Assembly (NCBI GenBank): GCA_002811645.1
Contig: PDIP01000141.1
Location: 26,321 to 55,881 of the forward strand
DNA length: 29,561 nucleotides
DNA from: Corallochytrium limacisporum
Taxonomy: Eukaryota > Opisthokonta
Direction of reading: 5' to 3'
Each line of letters begins with the position of its first letter. Position 1 is the stretch's first letter. The translations under genes were made by a program, and so were the position numbers. Below, in pieces: positions 1 to 8,870 of this stretch. Under the pieces are notes generated by a model, which was not told the DNA's origin, ran no database searches, and was given only the letters and a program-made list of their open reading frames with translations.

Positions 1-145
1 CTCAAAAGAAGCCGATTTTATACGATTCAAACGAAGCTTTCAAACCATAATGTAAATTGTGCACTTTTTTATTGAACAGAGGTTGGTACCACATTCGCCA
101 TCGGACCCGCCAAAGCCACAGACCAAGATGAGACCCTGCAAATTT

Positions 146-159
146 GGGAGTCTATTTTT
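146..159 (+). promoter_or_regulatory. GGGAGTCTATTTTT element, copy 1
   Basis: The element lies about 510 bases upstream of the 657 start codon and in the same direction. Its first 13 bases recur exactly at 16905-16917 (+) and 20639-20651 (-), again in the sense direction of the gene that follows. The function is unknown. A core-promoter or activator site is inferred from position and orientation. Confidence 0.45.
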
Positions 160-539
160 GTTTTAGGGGGCCTATTTATTTTCCCGCGATTTCCTGTGGG
201 GCCTATTTGTAAGTCCTCTCACTCTTTGCCAGTCGGCGCGAAAAGTTCAACAAACGGGGCCCCTCGACGGGCAGACAAAGGGTGAGGTAGGTAGGGATTG
301 GTAGCGGATTGGAGGAAAACCCGGGCCATTTGCGGGCGCGAAAAGAAAAAGGGGACGGAAGCTTCAAGCGCACTGAGGGACACACACACACGCAGCGAAA
401 GAGAGTTTGGTTCAGGAAACCTGTTGAAAGAGTGTGGTGCGTTAATGTAGTGTCGTTGTTCTTTGTTGCTTCTCGTTATGCTTTGTGTATAGATGAGCAC
501 GAAATCAAGTTGGTATTTAACGGCATATTGAAGAAAATA

Positions 540-577
540 AGGTGTGAGCGAAGGTACAAGGTGTGAACGAGGTGTGA
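540..577 (+). repeat. Three AGGTGTGA repeats just upstream of the gene at 657
   Basis: AGGTGTGA occurs exactly at 540-547, 559-566 and 570-577, all on the + strand, 80-117 bases before the start codon. The octamer equals the half-site bound by T-box transcription factors in animals. Some early-diverging fungi are known to carry T-box genes. Binding here is speculation; the repeat itself is seen directly. Confidence 0.5.
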
Positions 578-656
578 CCAAAGCGAAGGGTAGTGACTAA
601 CGTCCGAATCAGATCTTGCAAACTATTCACCGGTCAGACATGCGATAGAAATTTAT

Positions 657-3600
657 ATGAATTACCCCAACAACAGGTCGAAAAACACATTCATCATGCC
701 CAGCATTAGTTCCTTAGAACCCAGACACTCAACCGACGTAGTACGGTCATCGATCAGTGAAGAGGATACTGAGCAGAACGCAGTGAGCATGCGCCCCGTA
801 CCTGCCAATCAGAACAGCAATGAGATAGGCCACGAAGAAGACTACAACGAAACAGTTAGCGAGCTATCTGGGGAGGAAGAACAAATGATGCAAGTGATGC
901 AGAACCTGCGCGCGAGCGTCTCCAAGTCCACAACTGTCTCTCCTCATTCCGACATTGCAGCCGACAATGAGGATAAAGAAATTGGAGTGAGTCCTTCAGT
1001 CGATTCCAAATGCAACACATTGATACCTTCTGGCCGGACGCCACTGTTGGAGGCAGCATTGAACAGTTCCAGTGATGCATTGGACGCGTTGTTGAGTAAC
1101 AAATTATGTGCCAAGGATCCGGTACAGGATCTGCCAGTACATCCTCTGGGCGTCATGGGTAAACAGAACAGGGGCAACAAGCGGGATTTTCTCCGGGAAC
1201 AAATCTCCAAGCGGACAAAAACAGTGCGATCTTCGTCTTTGCAGAATCATCATCCTCAAACTAGAAAGGCGGCAACGGCCCAGCGCCCATCAACCACATC
1301 TATTGCGGATGCTCTGACTTCTCGCAAACGTCCTTTCTTGCACACCAGCACGGCCGTCCCTGACGAAAAGAAACTTAAAACGGTTGCTCCCGGCACCGCT
1401 GCAGAAGTAGACACCAGTGGTGCGGTAGCTGATTTGGACAGTCTCTTGACCAGCCGCCTAGAGGAACTGAACAATTCCACCACTGTTGCATCTAGTGGGG
1501 ATCAGCCACGTCTAAATGACAGGCATTACGACAAGCGGGAATGTACCGAAGATAAACAAGGAGAAAACACAGGGAAGAACAGCGACAAAAAGGATGAAGA
1601 TAGAGAGACAGTAGGTGCAAAACCATTCCGTCTCGTCTACCACGACAGTGAGGACGAGGCTGACGATCAGGTAGTGATACGTGCCAAAGACACACCAAAG
1701 ATGGACGCGCCGGCTCCCCTTTTCCAGGCCTCAGCCAACGACTCTGTGGAATCTGTCGTCGGTGAAAGCGAGCACGCCAGCGTGCACCACCGTGTCACAC
1801 CGCCAGCGACACGCTTGTCTAAGCGTTCGTCTACACGGACTGCTTCAGCGGTTGCCGACTCGCCAGCGGACCCAGCCTTGGATCGCCGTTTGGACCGCTT
1901 GGCTGAGCATATGAAGCTGTTGAGTGCACAGCGCCGCAGGTCCCGCCGACTGGGCCAGTCTACAAGCGTTTTCCGTAGTACACCTTCGTCGGCAACTAAA
2001 AATACTCTGCTTACACCGGGAATGCAGAGCTCCGAGCTTGGGGAGGGCAGAAAGCGTGGGTCCTCATCTATCTCGTCTTCACCGAATGGAGGCACGGGCG
2101 CAACGAAAGTGAAGTCAGTCAAGAACGTCTCTTTCGAGGAGGACCTGACCCCGCTCAAACGCAGCATGCGGGCTGCACGGAAACACTCACATGGACAAGC
2201 GATACCTGAGCGTAGTCCGAGTCTAAAGGAACTGGGTCTAGAGATTAGTGACACTTCCGCTTCGTCACAGGCCAGCGCTGAACAGCAGAAGAAGCTGAGC
2301 CTGGCCGCAGTTGGAATCAGTCCTGTGGCCATCTGTGACAAGAAACATTCACAGGAAGCGGAAAAGAGCAGTGAAGCAACCGGTCACGGCCCGATGAGCT
2401 CTACACCAGTCAAGGCTCTGTCCCCAACCGCTCAGACAAGGACCACAGCAGCGGCGGCGCCCCCATCCTCCGTAAACCGCATGATGGTCGACTTGGAGAC
2501 GACCGCGGAAAGCATGGACGAAGACGCATCTATGCGCGAGGGTGGCAAACAGTCACAAACACAGCCACAGAGCAACCGTCCGACGCGCAGTAGCACGCCA
2601 AATACTTCCGTGGACTCTGATGAAGCGTCCGCGTCACTCACTCCACGCCCACCACAGCGTCAGCGCCGCAGGCGCCCGACGACAGCTATAAGTCACACCA
2701 CCGTGGACGCTGCATTGCAGACTGAGGGCACCACCACGGATTCTGGAGTACAAACTTCGGACGTCGTGGTTATTACCAAGGACAGTAGTGTAACGACAGC
2801 GAAGAGTTTGGGACTGACCCCACGCTCAGCCGCGTCAGCGTCTAAAGCTGTCCTCTTGGCTGGAGATGAAGCGAGCGTGGTACAGGCTGTCTTGGCGCTG
2901 GCGAAGCGGCCTGTCACCCGCGTGCAGGGTTTACCGCTGCTAGACGCCCGCTCCTGGACCCTAGAGAACCGCAAGGGCCCGCTCAGTGCGGTCGATGTGC
3001 TTCTTGGAGACGACGGGTGGCTCAACGCACAGATTTCTTTGCCCGCACCGCGCCGTGGTGGGGGCAAACGGGCCGGTGTCAGTGCCAAAGCCAAGTTGCG
3101 TGCCGCCAAACTGGCGGCCAAAGCCAAGGCCCGAGCCCTGGTTGCCGGACAGAAGCGCAAGCAAATTGAGGCGGAACAAGTGCAACAGACAACTCACACT
3201 GCAGACGCCGCTGACATCGATTGTCTGCTCGACCGCGCCATGCACAACGCTCCTGCAACCCCAATCCAAGCACAGCCAACTAGTGGCGCCCACAGTCGAC
3301 TGCAGCGGCAGCTTATGGCCGCACCCGGACGCCTGGCGCCTCACCAGCGTCGTGCTGCGGTGCAGACGGAAACTTCTGCGACAAGCTCTGATCTGCACCT
3401 GGACCTTGGCCGCGTGGAAACTGCCAGCGAAGTATCGTCGGCAGCGGGAAGCCTTGTACACAGTCCTCGCACGCTGTTCACAGCAGACGGCGAGAGCCTC
3501 TCGCTGGGATCGCAGCAGTCCGATGCTTCGAAAACATCACCTTCGCAACGGCGCTTTGCTCTTCGCAACGCACTGATCCGCGATGCCTTTGTCGTTGAGG

Positions 3601-4115
3601 GCCGTGGGTTGCGCACCGAGAGCTCGTCCACATCCATTCCTGGGCATGGACCATTTCCAAGTGCTGCACGTGATCTGAGCGTGATGCTCCGCACCCCCCA
3701 CGCCGTCTACCGTCTTCGTTGGGCGCGGAGTGTCCGAGATGAGGCCGCGTTGGGCGCCAGTAACCATGCCACTGTCCCGGGCTCCGTCACCCATGCGCAT
3801 GCTACTCTTGCCGCCCTCAGTCACCGCGAGATCCACACGGTCCGCCGAGACCTCGAATCTCTGCTCAGCAGAGCCGAAGGTCGGGGTAGTGAGTCGGAGC
3901 GCATTGATGACTTTCGGCGACGGCTGTATTCCACAACCGCGCAGTGGGGCCAAGGTCCAATGTCAGAGCCCTCGTCTACATCGTCGCATGTCTCTTCATC
4001 ACGGCGCATGGAGCACCTGGCCAGAGAATTGGCGGAAGGGCCTTTGAAGCGCCGGGTGGACGATGCACCGGCCCCGGTCAGAGACGTCCTGCTGCGCCAT
4101 TTGCGACAGGACTGA
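657..4115 (+). CDS. Large disordered, probably nuclear protein of unknown function
   Basis: This 1152-residue frame has no folded domain that I recognise. It is rich in Ser, Thr, Ala and charged residues. Visible motifs are an acidic YHDSEDEADD patch near residue 328, a PP1-docking-type KNVSF at 489-493 followed by TPLKR at 498-502, and a Lys/Arg/Ala-rich nuclear-localisation-like stretch at about 799-840. Three [AG][LV]QT[ES] motifs lie at 686-690, 697-701 and 901-905. Four copies of a leucine motif start at L142 (LDALLSNKL), L260 (LDSLLTSRL), I854 (IDCLLDRAM) and L1066 (LESLLSRAE). The RVxF-plus-PLKR arrangement recalls Ki-67/RepoMan-type PP1 ligands, so a chromatin or division scaffold is possible but unproven. 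A second in-frame ATG at 696 (residue 14) could be the true start. It converges on the reductase gene at 4359. Confidence 0.75.
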   Translation: MNYPNNRSKNTFIMPSISSLEPRHSTDVVRSSISEEDTEQNAVSMRPVPANQNSNEIGHEEDYNETVSELSGEEEQMMQVMQNLRASVSKSTTVSPHSDIAADNEDKEIGVSPSVDSKCNTLIPSGRTPLLEAALNSSSDALDALLSNKLCAKDPVQDLPVHPLGVMGKQNRGNKRDFLREQISKRTKTVRSSSLQNHHPQTRKAATAQRPSTTSIADALTSRKRPFLHTSTAVPDEKKLKTVAPGTAAEVDTSGAVADLDSLLTSRLEELNNSTTVASSGDQPRLNDRHYDKRECTEDKQGENTGKNSDKKDEDRETVGAKPFRLVYHDSEDEADDQVVIRAKDTPKMDAPAPLFQASANDSVESVVGESEHASVHHRVTPPATRLSKRSSTRTASAVADSPADPALDRRLDRLAEHMKLLSAQRRRSRRLGQSTSVFRSTPSSATKNTLLTPGMQSSELGEGRKRGSSSISSSPNGGTGATKVKSVKNVSFEEDLTPLKRSMRAARKHSHGQAIPERSPSLKELGLEISDTSASSQASAEQQKKLSLAAVGISPVAICDKKHSQEAEKSSEATGHGPMSSTPVKALSPTAQTRTTAAAAPPSSVNRMMVDLETTAESMDEDASMREGGKQSQTQPQSNRPTRSSTPNTSVDSDEASASLTPRPPQRQRRRRPTTAISHTTVDAALQTEGTTTDSGVQTSDVVVITKDSSVTTAKSLGLTPRSAASASKAVLLAGDEASVVQAVLALAKRPVTRVQGLPLLDARSWTLENRKGPLSAVDVLLGDDGWLNAQISLPAPRRGGGKRAGVSAKAKLRAAKLAAKAKARALVAGQKRKQIEAEQVQQTTHTADAADIDCLLDRAMHNAPATPIQAQPTSGAHSRLQRQLMAAPGRLAPHQRRAAVQTETSATSSDLHLDLGRVETASEVSSAAGSLVHSPRTLFTADGESLSLGSQQSDASKTSPSQRRFALRNALIRDAFVVEGRGLRTESSSTSIPGHGPFPSAARDLSVMLRTPHAVYRLRWARSVRDEAALGASNHATVPGSVTHAHATLAALSHREIHTVRRDLESLLSRAEGRGSESERIDDFRRRLYSTTAQWGQGPMSEPSSTSSHVSSSRRMEHLARELAEGPLKRRVDDAPAPVRDVLLRHLRQD

Positions 4116-4358
4116 AGAAGTGTTCCTATCCAAAATGACAACCCTTTGCACAAGCGAAGTACGATGACAACCCTACCCAATATTGTAAAGAAGAAACCAC
4201 CTTAAATTATAGTGGTACCACTTTGTTTAGAACTAACACAGAAGACATATTCAAGAAACTGGATTATTTAAACAATCTCTACTCCGATACTATTACCACT
4301 ATCTATGAACAATTTTCGTTTAGGTAGTCATCAGCTACCCAGCATGATACTACGACTC

Positions 4359-5594
4359 TCACTCCGCAGCCATGACCATCCTTTCCTGGTCTGCCCGCTT
4401 ACGTAGGAACCGTGCCAATTGGTCCGGAAACCAAAAGTGAAGCCACGGCACCAATCGGTGCGAAACAGCATGACTCAGAATTACCGAGCTCTCGCCAGCG
4501 TGCACAGACCGTAGACACCGTTCCGCAACGTAGTCAGGCTCAAGGCCTTTGAGCTGAGTCTCGTCCATTTTTCCGTGCTTCTGTCCATCTCCGCGCACGG
4601 CGTTCATGGAGTGTTGGGTCTTCATGTACCCCGGGCTTGCCACACACACACGGATGCCGTCATCCCAGATTTCCTCACGGAGGGCGTCAAAATAAGCCTG
4701 CACAGCGTGCTTGGACGCCGAATAGTACGCACGGCGCGGGATTGCCACAAGACCTTGTAGGCTGCTAATAACCAGAATCCGGCCCTGTTTACAAGGATCG
4801 CTGTCATCCGTGGTGGCCATAGATAATTTTGCTACGGCAGGAGCAGCTGCGGACGCCGACCCATTTACCGCACGTCCGCTGCAAATACGACGCATGACCT
4901 GCGCACTGCTCTCTGGCGCATGCCGAAGCAGCGGTAGCATCAGTCGCGTCAATTCAGCAGCACCTAGGAAATTTGTGCGCAAGATCCGTTGTGCGAGATC
5001 AAAGCCGCACTCTTCCACATCAGAACGCATGCTCATGCCAGCGCAGTGTACAAGGAGTGCAATTGGAGAGTACCGGTCATCCACGCCCTTCGCACTACCG
5101 ATTTCCGGCTTTGGACGACAGAGCGCAATGACACGGTCGACAAAGTTCTGCAGGTCCTGACCGTTGCCCGCAACGTCCAAGACGACCAAATGCACAGTGG
5201 GTGCGGGAGTGTTCGACAATCCATTTTCTTTGATCAGATCTCCGTCACCAGCTTGTGAAATCCCAGTACGCTTGACATGCTCCGCTACAATCATATCCCG
5301 CACTCTTTTCAGCTCCTCTATCCTTCTTGCTGCCAGAACTAGTGTACTCGCGCCCATCCTCGCTGATTCGAGCGCAATCTGTTCTCCAAGGCCTGAGGAA
5401 GCACCGGTGATAACCACTGTCCTGCCCCTAAGTGTCCAGCCCGTGCCATCGCCACTTATAGTTTTGTGCTTTGCGCCCTTGCTTATGGAATAGCTAATGA
5501 TCACCCAATGCACCAGCACACCGACCACAGTTGTAGCCATGGCTAGATACAGAGGCCAGTACCGATTCGGAAGCATTGCTGACTGAGTATCCAT
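4359..5594 (-). CDS. DHRS7B: DHRS7B-like membrane short-chain dehydrogenase/reductase
   Basis: A 411-residue classical SDR. A membrane segment lies at about 15-35, followed by the nucleotide-binding TGASSGLG at 63-70, HCAG at 183-186 where NNAG is usual, catalytic Ser278, and YSASK with Tyr291 and Lys295. The run from ISSLQG through YSASKHA to PGYMKT follows the human DHRS7B pattern closely, including the MNAVRGDG and MDET stretch after it. DHRS7B (PexRAP) is the acyl/alkyl-dihydroxyacetone-phosphate reductase of ether-lipid synthesis at ER and peroxisome, using NADPH. A sphinganine-type reductase (Tsc10) is the main alternative, but the region after the active site fits DHRS7B better. It is divergent from ATG4. 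The ATG at 5594 is supported because it leaves the membrane anchor intact. Confidence 0.85.
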   Translation of the reverse strand: MDTQSAMLPNRYWPLYLAMATTVVGVLVHWVIISYSISKGAKHKTISGDGTGWTLRGRTVVITGASSGLGEQIALESARMGASTLVLAARRIEELKRVRDMIVAEHVKRTGISQAGDGDLIKENGLSNTPAPTVHLVVLDVAGNGQDLQNFVDRVIALCRPKPEIGSAKGVDDRYSPIALLVHCAGMSMRSDVEECGFDLAQRILRTNFLGAAELTRLMLPLLRHAPESSAQVMRRICSGRAVNGSASAAAPAVAKLSMATTDDSDPCKQGRILVISSLQGLVAIPRRAYYSASKHAVQAYFDALREEIWDDGIRVCVASPGYMKTQHSMNAVRGDGQKHGKMDETQLKGLEPDYVAERCLRSVHAGESSVILSHAVSHRLVPWLHFWFPDQLARFLRKRADQERMVMAAE

Positions 5595-6358
5595 GACGTC
5601 TATTCCCTTTGTGTGTCGCAGTGTGTGCCTGTTCTGTCGCTATCTTCTAAGTTGTAATAGCAGGCCGACCCTAGTTGTGATATAGTTGTAATCTTTGCAT
5701 GTAGTTACATGGTCACAGGTCTTTTTCTATAATTTCTTAGTTAGTCGGAATTTTCGTGGAACGAACTTCTCAGGCTGTACGCTTCAGAATATTCTGATCT
5801 ACATCTGTACGTTTGTTAAATACCCATTTTATCGTATGGCAGGCAGACAAAACTTCAAACTTAACTATCGAACAGGGCGCCAAACGTGCTGGTCTCTGCT
5901 GTGACTATGAATATATTCTGACACGGGCACTGTGAGAACAAGAGGCCCCCGATTGCGACCAGAACGCTGTGGCCGGGATCGATGCACACGGTCACCGCCA
6001 AGGCAATTTTAGAGCGGCTCCAGATGCGCAGGAGTGTGTGAGTAAGAAATGGACCGGCCGGCAAGGCGCTCTGCGAGTAGTTTTGTCTCGGTGCACGCAA
6101 TTTGTGCGATACGGTCCAGCGCTGACAACCTCTTAATGGCCTTCTACGGAACGCTGCGACTGATCCGGGAATGGACCGATCGCTCAGACCGCTGTGCGAG
6201 CCCCACGGGGCGCAAGTTGGTGTGAGGGCAGCCAGTGGCGTGCGTTTGAAATCACCTGGTGCGCCACCTGAACCCTCTCCCGGTCCACCTGTCGTGGCGG
6301 GCATATTTCCGTCATTGCTTAACCCCGGCTGGGGTGGTCCCCGCCCCGCGGGCAAGCA

Positions 6359-6375
6359 GGGGGGGGGGGGGGGGG
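6359..6375 (+). repeat. 17-base G homopolymer
   Basis: An uninterrupted run of 17 guanines sits in the divergent spacer upstream of ATG4, inside a GC-rich block. It is one of several G/C tracts confined to spacers in this window. Its length may be inexact because long homopolymers are error-prone in sequencing. Confidence 0.8.
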
Positions 6376-6649
6376 CCGGGGAGCGGAGCAGGGAAGGGGT
6401 CCGGCGCACAACAAAAGACAAACAGAACCGTCGCAGTCGCTTCGTTTGTGGGGTTGTATAAATTAGGCCCCTATTTATCCATTTCTTTTCTTTTTTCCCT
6501 CTTTCTCTTTGCCGCTTCATTTCCTTGCTCTTCTTTTTTTCTTTGGGATTTTCACGGACCCTTGGGCTGGCTTTCGGACTTTTCCTCGCTCCCCTCCCCC
6601 CCCCCTCTTTACCCAGTCGTTTCTTTCCAGTTCCCTAGTGTTTGCCCCC

Positions 6650-6770
6650 ACCCCCCAAAGAGGGGGTCTGGCCAGTGTTCGGACTCCCGAACCGGTCCGC
6701 TTCGCCCGGGAGAGAGGACGGTGGGGGAGCGCTGCCAACTCAAAGAGTGACCCCCCCCCCGCCCCGGGGG
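6650..6770. repeat. C/G-tract inverted repeats upstream of ATG4
   Basis: ACCCCC and GGGGGT face each other around a short A/G loop (6650-6667). A run of ten C followed by GCCCCGGGGG (6751-6770) contains the palindrome CCCCGGGG. Both lie 400-520 bases upstream of the ATG4 start and match the style of tracts upstream of other genes here. Confidence 0.6.
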
Positions 6771-7171
6771 AGAGTCAGGAATACGGCGGGCTCGGGTCAG
6801 TCGTATAGTATGTCTCGCTGATGTGGTGGAGATGGTTGTTCTTTTGTCAATGCATTTGCGGCCTTTGTGCTTGGTTTCTTGGGACAGTTAGGTCGAGGCT
6901 CCCCACTTTTGGGGTATTTGAGAAGAATTAACAGAAATACAGCGGTGCCAACAACGAACTGTGTGCATATTTTATGTTGAAACCCGAAGGTCTAGGTCTT
7001 GGCAGAGATCGAAGACTCACAGACCACAGTAGCGCCAAGGACGAGTAGGGTCAATGGAGAGATAGGAAATCGTACAAATTAGCCTACGGGTGATATACAC
7101 AGAAGAAGAACGGCACAATCCCTACACCATTCGGACAACTTTGGTGGAAGGACCGGCTCCGGCACGTCCTA

Positions 7172-8359
7172 ATGCCCTTCTTTGACACCTTAAAGAATTT
7201 TGGGGGATCGGCCTCCCCCGTACGGGTGCCCCCTACTGAAAGCGACCCGTTATGGGTTCTTGGACAGAAATATCACTTGGATGGTGACAAAGCTGCCATG
7301 CAGCATGATATCTGGAGCAGAATTCGATTCACCTACCGCTGTGACTTCCCCCGTATCGGTAACACTGCGCACGACACGGATGCCGGCTGGGGTTGTATGC
7401 TACGCTGTGCACAGATGCTACTAGCCCAGTCTTTGATAATCACACGCCTAAGCAGGTCTTGGCGTCTCTCCGAGGAAGGCATCTCCGAGGCAGAAGTTGA
7501 CGAATTCCATAAGTACCTAGCGATCCTGCGCGAGTTTGACGACTCGCCAACGCGACGGTACTCATTACACCGCATCGCGACGACCGGGGAGGAGTTTGAT
7601 CGTCCGGTAGGAACCTGGTTTGGCCCCAACACTGCCTGTCAGGTAATTCGAAAACTGTGTAATGCGCCTGCGGACTCGGACGATGAGGCGACAGGGGCGC
7701 ACGAGGCCCTCACCGAGAGCCCGGGGTTCCGTGTGGTGGTGGCCATGGATGGCATCATCTTCCGGGACGATCTGCCCTTCGTGAATGGAAACGAGAATGA
7801 TAAAGACATTGACGAACGCGATATCACCAAGCAGAGCCTTGACACCGATGGCGACGGACCCAAGAGAGCAGGAACAGAAGGGCCGGTGCTGCTCCTGGTA
7901 CCAGTGCGTCTTGGACTGGACGCAATTAATGCAGAATACTGTAATAGTCTGAGCAGTTTCTTCCATCTTCCGTTCTGCGTCGGTGCTATCGGAGGCAAGC
8001 CAAACTCGGCATACTACTTCTTCGGTGCCCACGGACAGCGGCATCTGCTCTACTTTGATCCGCACGTCATCCAAGACCGCGTGGACATGTCTGCCCTTTC
8101 CTTTAGTGATGATAGTTTCCATGACCGCAAGTACGACACAGTAAACATCCGGGACATGGATCCAAGCATTGCACTGGGCTTTATGCTATGTGATGCCAAT
8201 GATGTAGAAGCACTACTTGCCTATGCAGCCGAGGACCCCACGGACGCCACCCAGCGGCCTGTCTTTAGTATTGTTGACCGGAAAGACGTCTTCAAGGGCA
8301 GCCGAGCCAATGTCGATATTGACCTCGAGGAAGAGGATGAAGAGTTTGAACTGGCATGA
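7172..8359 (+). CDS. ATG4: Atg4 autophagy cysteine protease
   Basis: A 395-residue C54-family peptidase. Atg4 trims the C-terminus of newly made Atg8 to expose glycine and later releases Atg8 from phosphatidylethanolamine, so it acts in the cytosol in autophagosome formation. The catalytic motif DAGWGCMLRC places the nucleophile at Cys75, and YFDPH gives Asp296 and His298, completing the Cys-Asp-His triad. Length and residue spacing are very close to human ATG4B (393 residues; Cys74, Asp278, His280). An acidic low-complexity insert occupies roughly residues 205-240. The C-terminus ends EDEEFELA, resembling the acidic C-terminal Atg8-binding tail of ATG4B but stopping short of a complete F-x-x-L motif. 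The start at 7172 gives a normal family N-terminus. It is divergent from the DHRS7B-like gene and is followed by PHS1 on the same strand. Confidence 0.95.
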   Translation: MPFFDTLKNFGGSASPVRVPPTESDPLWVLGQKYHLDGDKAAMQHDIWSRIRFTYRCDFPRIGNTAHDTDAGWGCMLRCAQMLLAQSLIITRLSRSWRLSEEGISEAEVDEFHKYLAILREFDDSPTRRYSLHRIATTGEEFDRPVGTWFGPNTACQVIRKLCNAPADSDDEATGAHEALTESPGFRVVVAMDGIIFRDDLPFVNGNENDKDIDERDITKQSLDTDGDGPKRAGTEGPVLLLVPVRLGLDAINAEYCNSLSSFFHLPFCVGAIGGKPNSAYYFFGAHGQRHLLYFDPHVIQDRVDMSALSFSDDSFHDRKYDTVNIRDMDPSIALGFMLCDANDVEALLAYAAEDPTDATQRPVFSIVDRKDVFKGSRANVDIDLEEEDEEFELA

Positions 8360-8656
8360 AAGAAATGCTCGCGAGGTGATTCAAGACCGTTGTGTCATGG
8401 TGAATTAAACGACGTTGTGGGCCTAACCATGGATGACCTGGATCCTCTTGTTTTTCTCATCCCCTCCCATTATTCGCCTAAGGCCCCCCCCTTCCTCTCC
8501 CGATCTCATCGCTTGGGCGTGCCCTACCGCTTTGCGTGTGAAGGAGGCGCTGTGGGTCGTCTACCCCCCTATTTTTGGGGCGGGGACCCCCGGGCTTCGC
8601 CGCTGAATCCACACCGCCAGCTGCAGCACCTGAAATTTCCCCTCTCCCCGGTCCTC

Positions 8657-8683
8657 CTCCCCCCCGCGGCGGGAGGGGGGGAG
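8657..8683. repeat. Perfect 9-base C/G inverted repeat upstream of PHS1
   Basis: CTCCCCCCC at 8657-8665 is the exact reverse complement of GGGGGGGAG at 8675-8683, with a 9-base GC-rich loop between them. It lies about 210-240 bases upstream of the preferred PHS1 start. Confidence 0.75.
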
Positions 8684-8793
8684 TGTGGGTTTTATTTTGG
8701 CGCTAGAGCGTTGTTGCTGCGCCGCAGTTGCGCGCCTGATACAAGTCGGCATGATACACGGGTTTTTAGATTCTTATGTAATGCCATGATCAG

Positions 8794-8870
8794 GTATGTA
8801 TGAGTCTTAAAATGGAAAAGCAATTTGGCACCTTTACAGGACAGTCGCACGAGTGTAGTAAATTCTGCAG
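8794..8870 (+). other. Possible leader intron of PHS1
   Basis: CAG precedes GTATGT, the optimal fungal donor sequence, and the interval ends in TTCTGCAG, a good acceptor. Removing these 77 bases would delete the upstream in-frame ATGs at 8800 and 8812. That agrees with translation starting at 8896. The short ATG ATC AG before the donor would join in frame, so a short N-terminal extension is the alternative. There is no transcript evidence. Confidence 0.3.

Larger units (their letters stand above)
1..656 (+). promoter_or_regulatory. Upstream region and probable leader of the 657-4115 gene
   Basis: There is no convincing gene here. The interval holds GGGAGTCTATTTTT (146-159), two exact copies of GGGGCCTATTT (167-177 and 198-208), a purine-rich stretch and three copies of AGGTGTGA (540-547, 559-566, 570-577) shortly before the start codon. 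An 85-codon open frame at 309-566 has biased, low-complexity composition and no recognisable domain, so I read it as leader or promoter sequence. The role as promoter is inferred from position and from motifs shared with other upstream regions in this window. Confidence 0.5.
5595..7171. promoter_or_regulatory. Divergent promoter region between the DHRS7B-like gene and ATG4
   Basis: There is no convincing gene in this 1.6 kb. Base composition changes along it. An AT-rich part near the reductase gives way to a GC-rich block at about 5940-6420 with a 17-base G run (6359-6375). A long pyrimidine-rich tract (6478-6660) follows, then C-tracts with inverted-repeat potential (6650-6667, 6752-6770). 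The sequence CCCCTATTTAT precedes the pyrimidine tract. Frames of up to 219 codons cross the G run and are Pro/Gly/Arg-rich, so I treat them as products of base composition. The pyrimidine tract resembles CT-rich fungal promoters and belongs to the ATG4 side. Confidence 0.5.

Noticed and set aside
309-566. 85-codon frame before the large disordered protein
   Set aside because: It lies in the presumed leader, is of low complexity and overlaps the AGGTGTGA repeats. No similarity is recognised.
1667-2341. 224-codon antisense frame inside the 657-4115 gene
   Set aside because: It is a shadow of the high-GC coding strand, is Arg/Ser/Ala-rich, and is opposite a much longer frame with clear motifs.
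5861-6520. 219-codon - strand frame and overlapping + frames in the ATG4 upstream region
   Set aside because: They cross a 17-base G run, are dominated by Pro, Gly and Arg, and show no domain. The composition explains the open frames.
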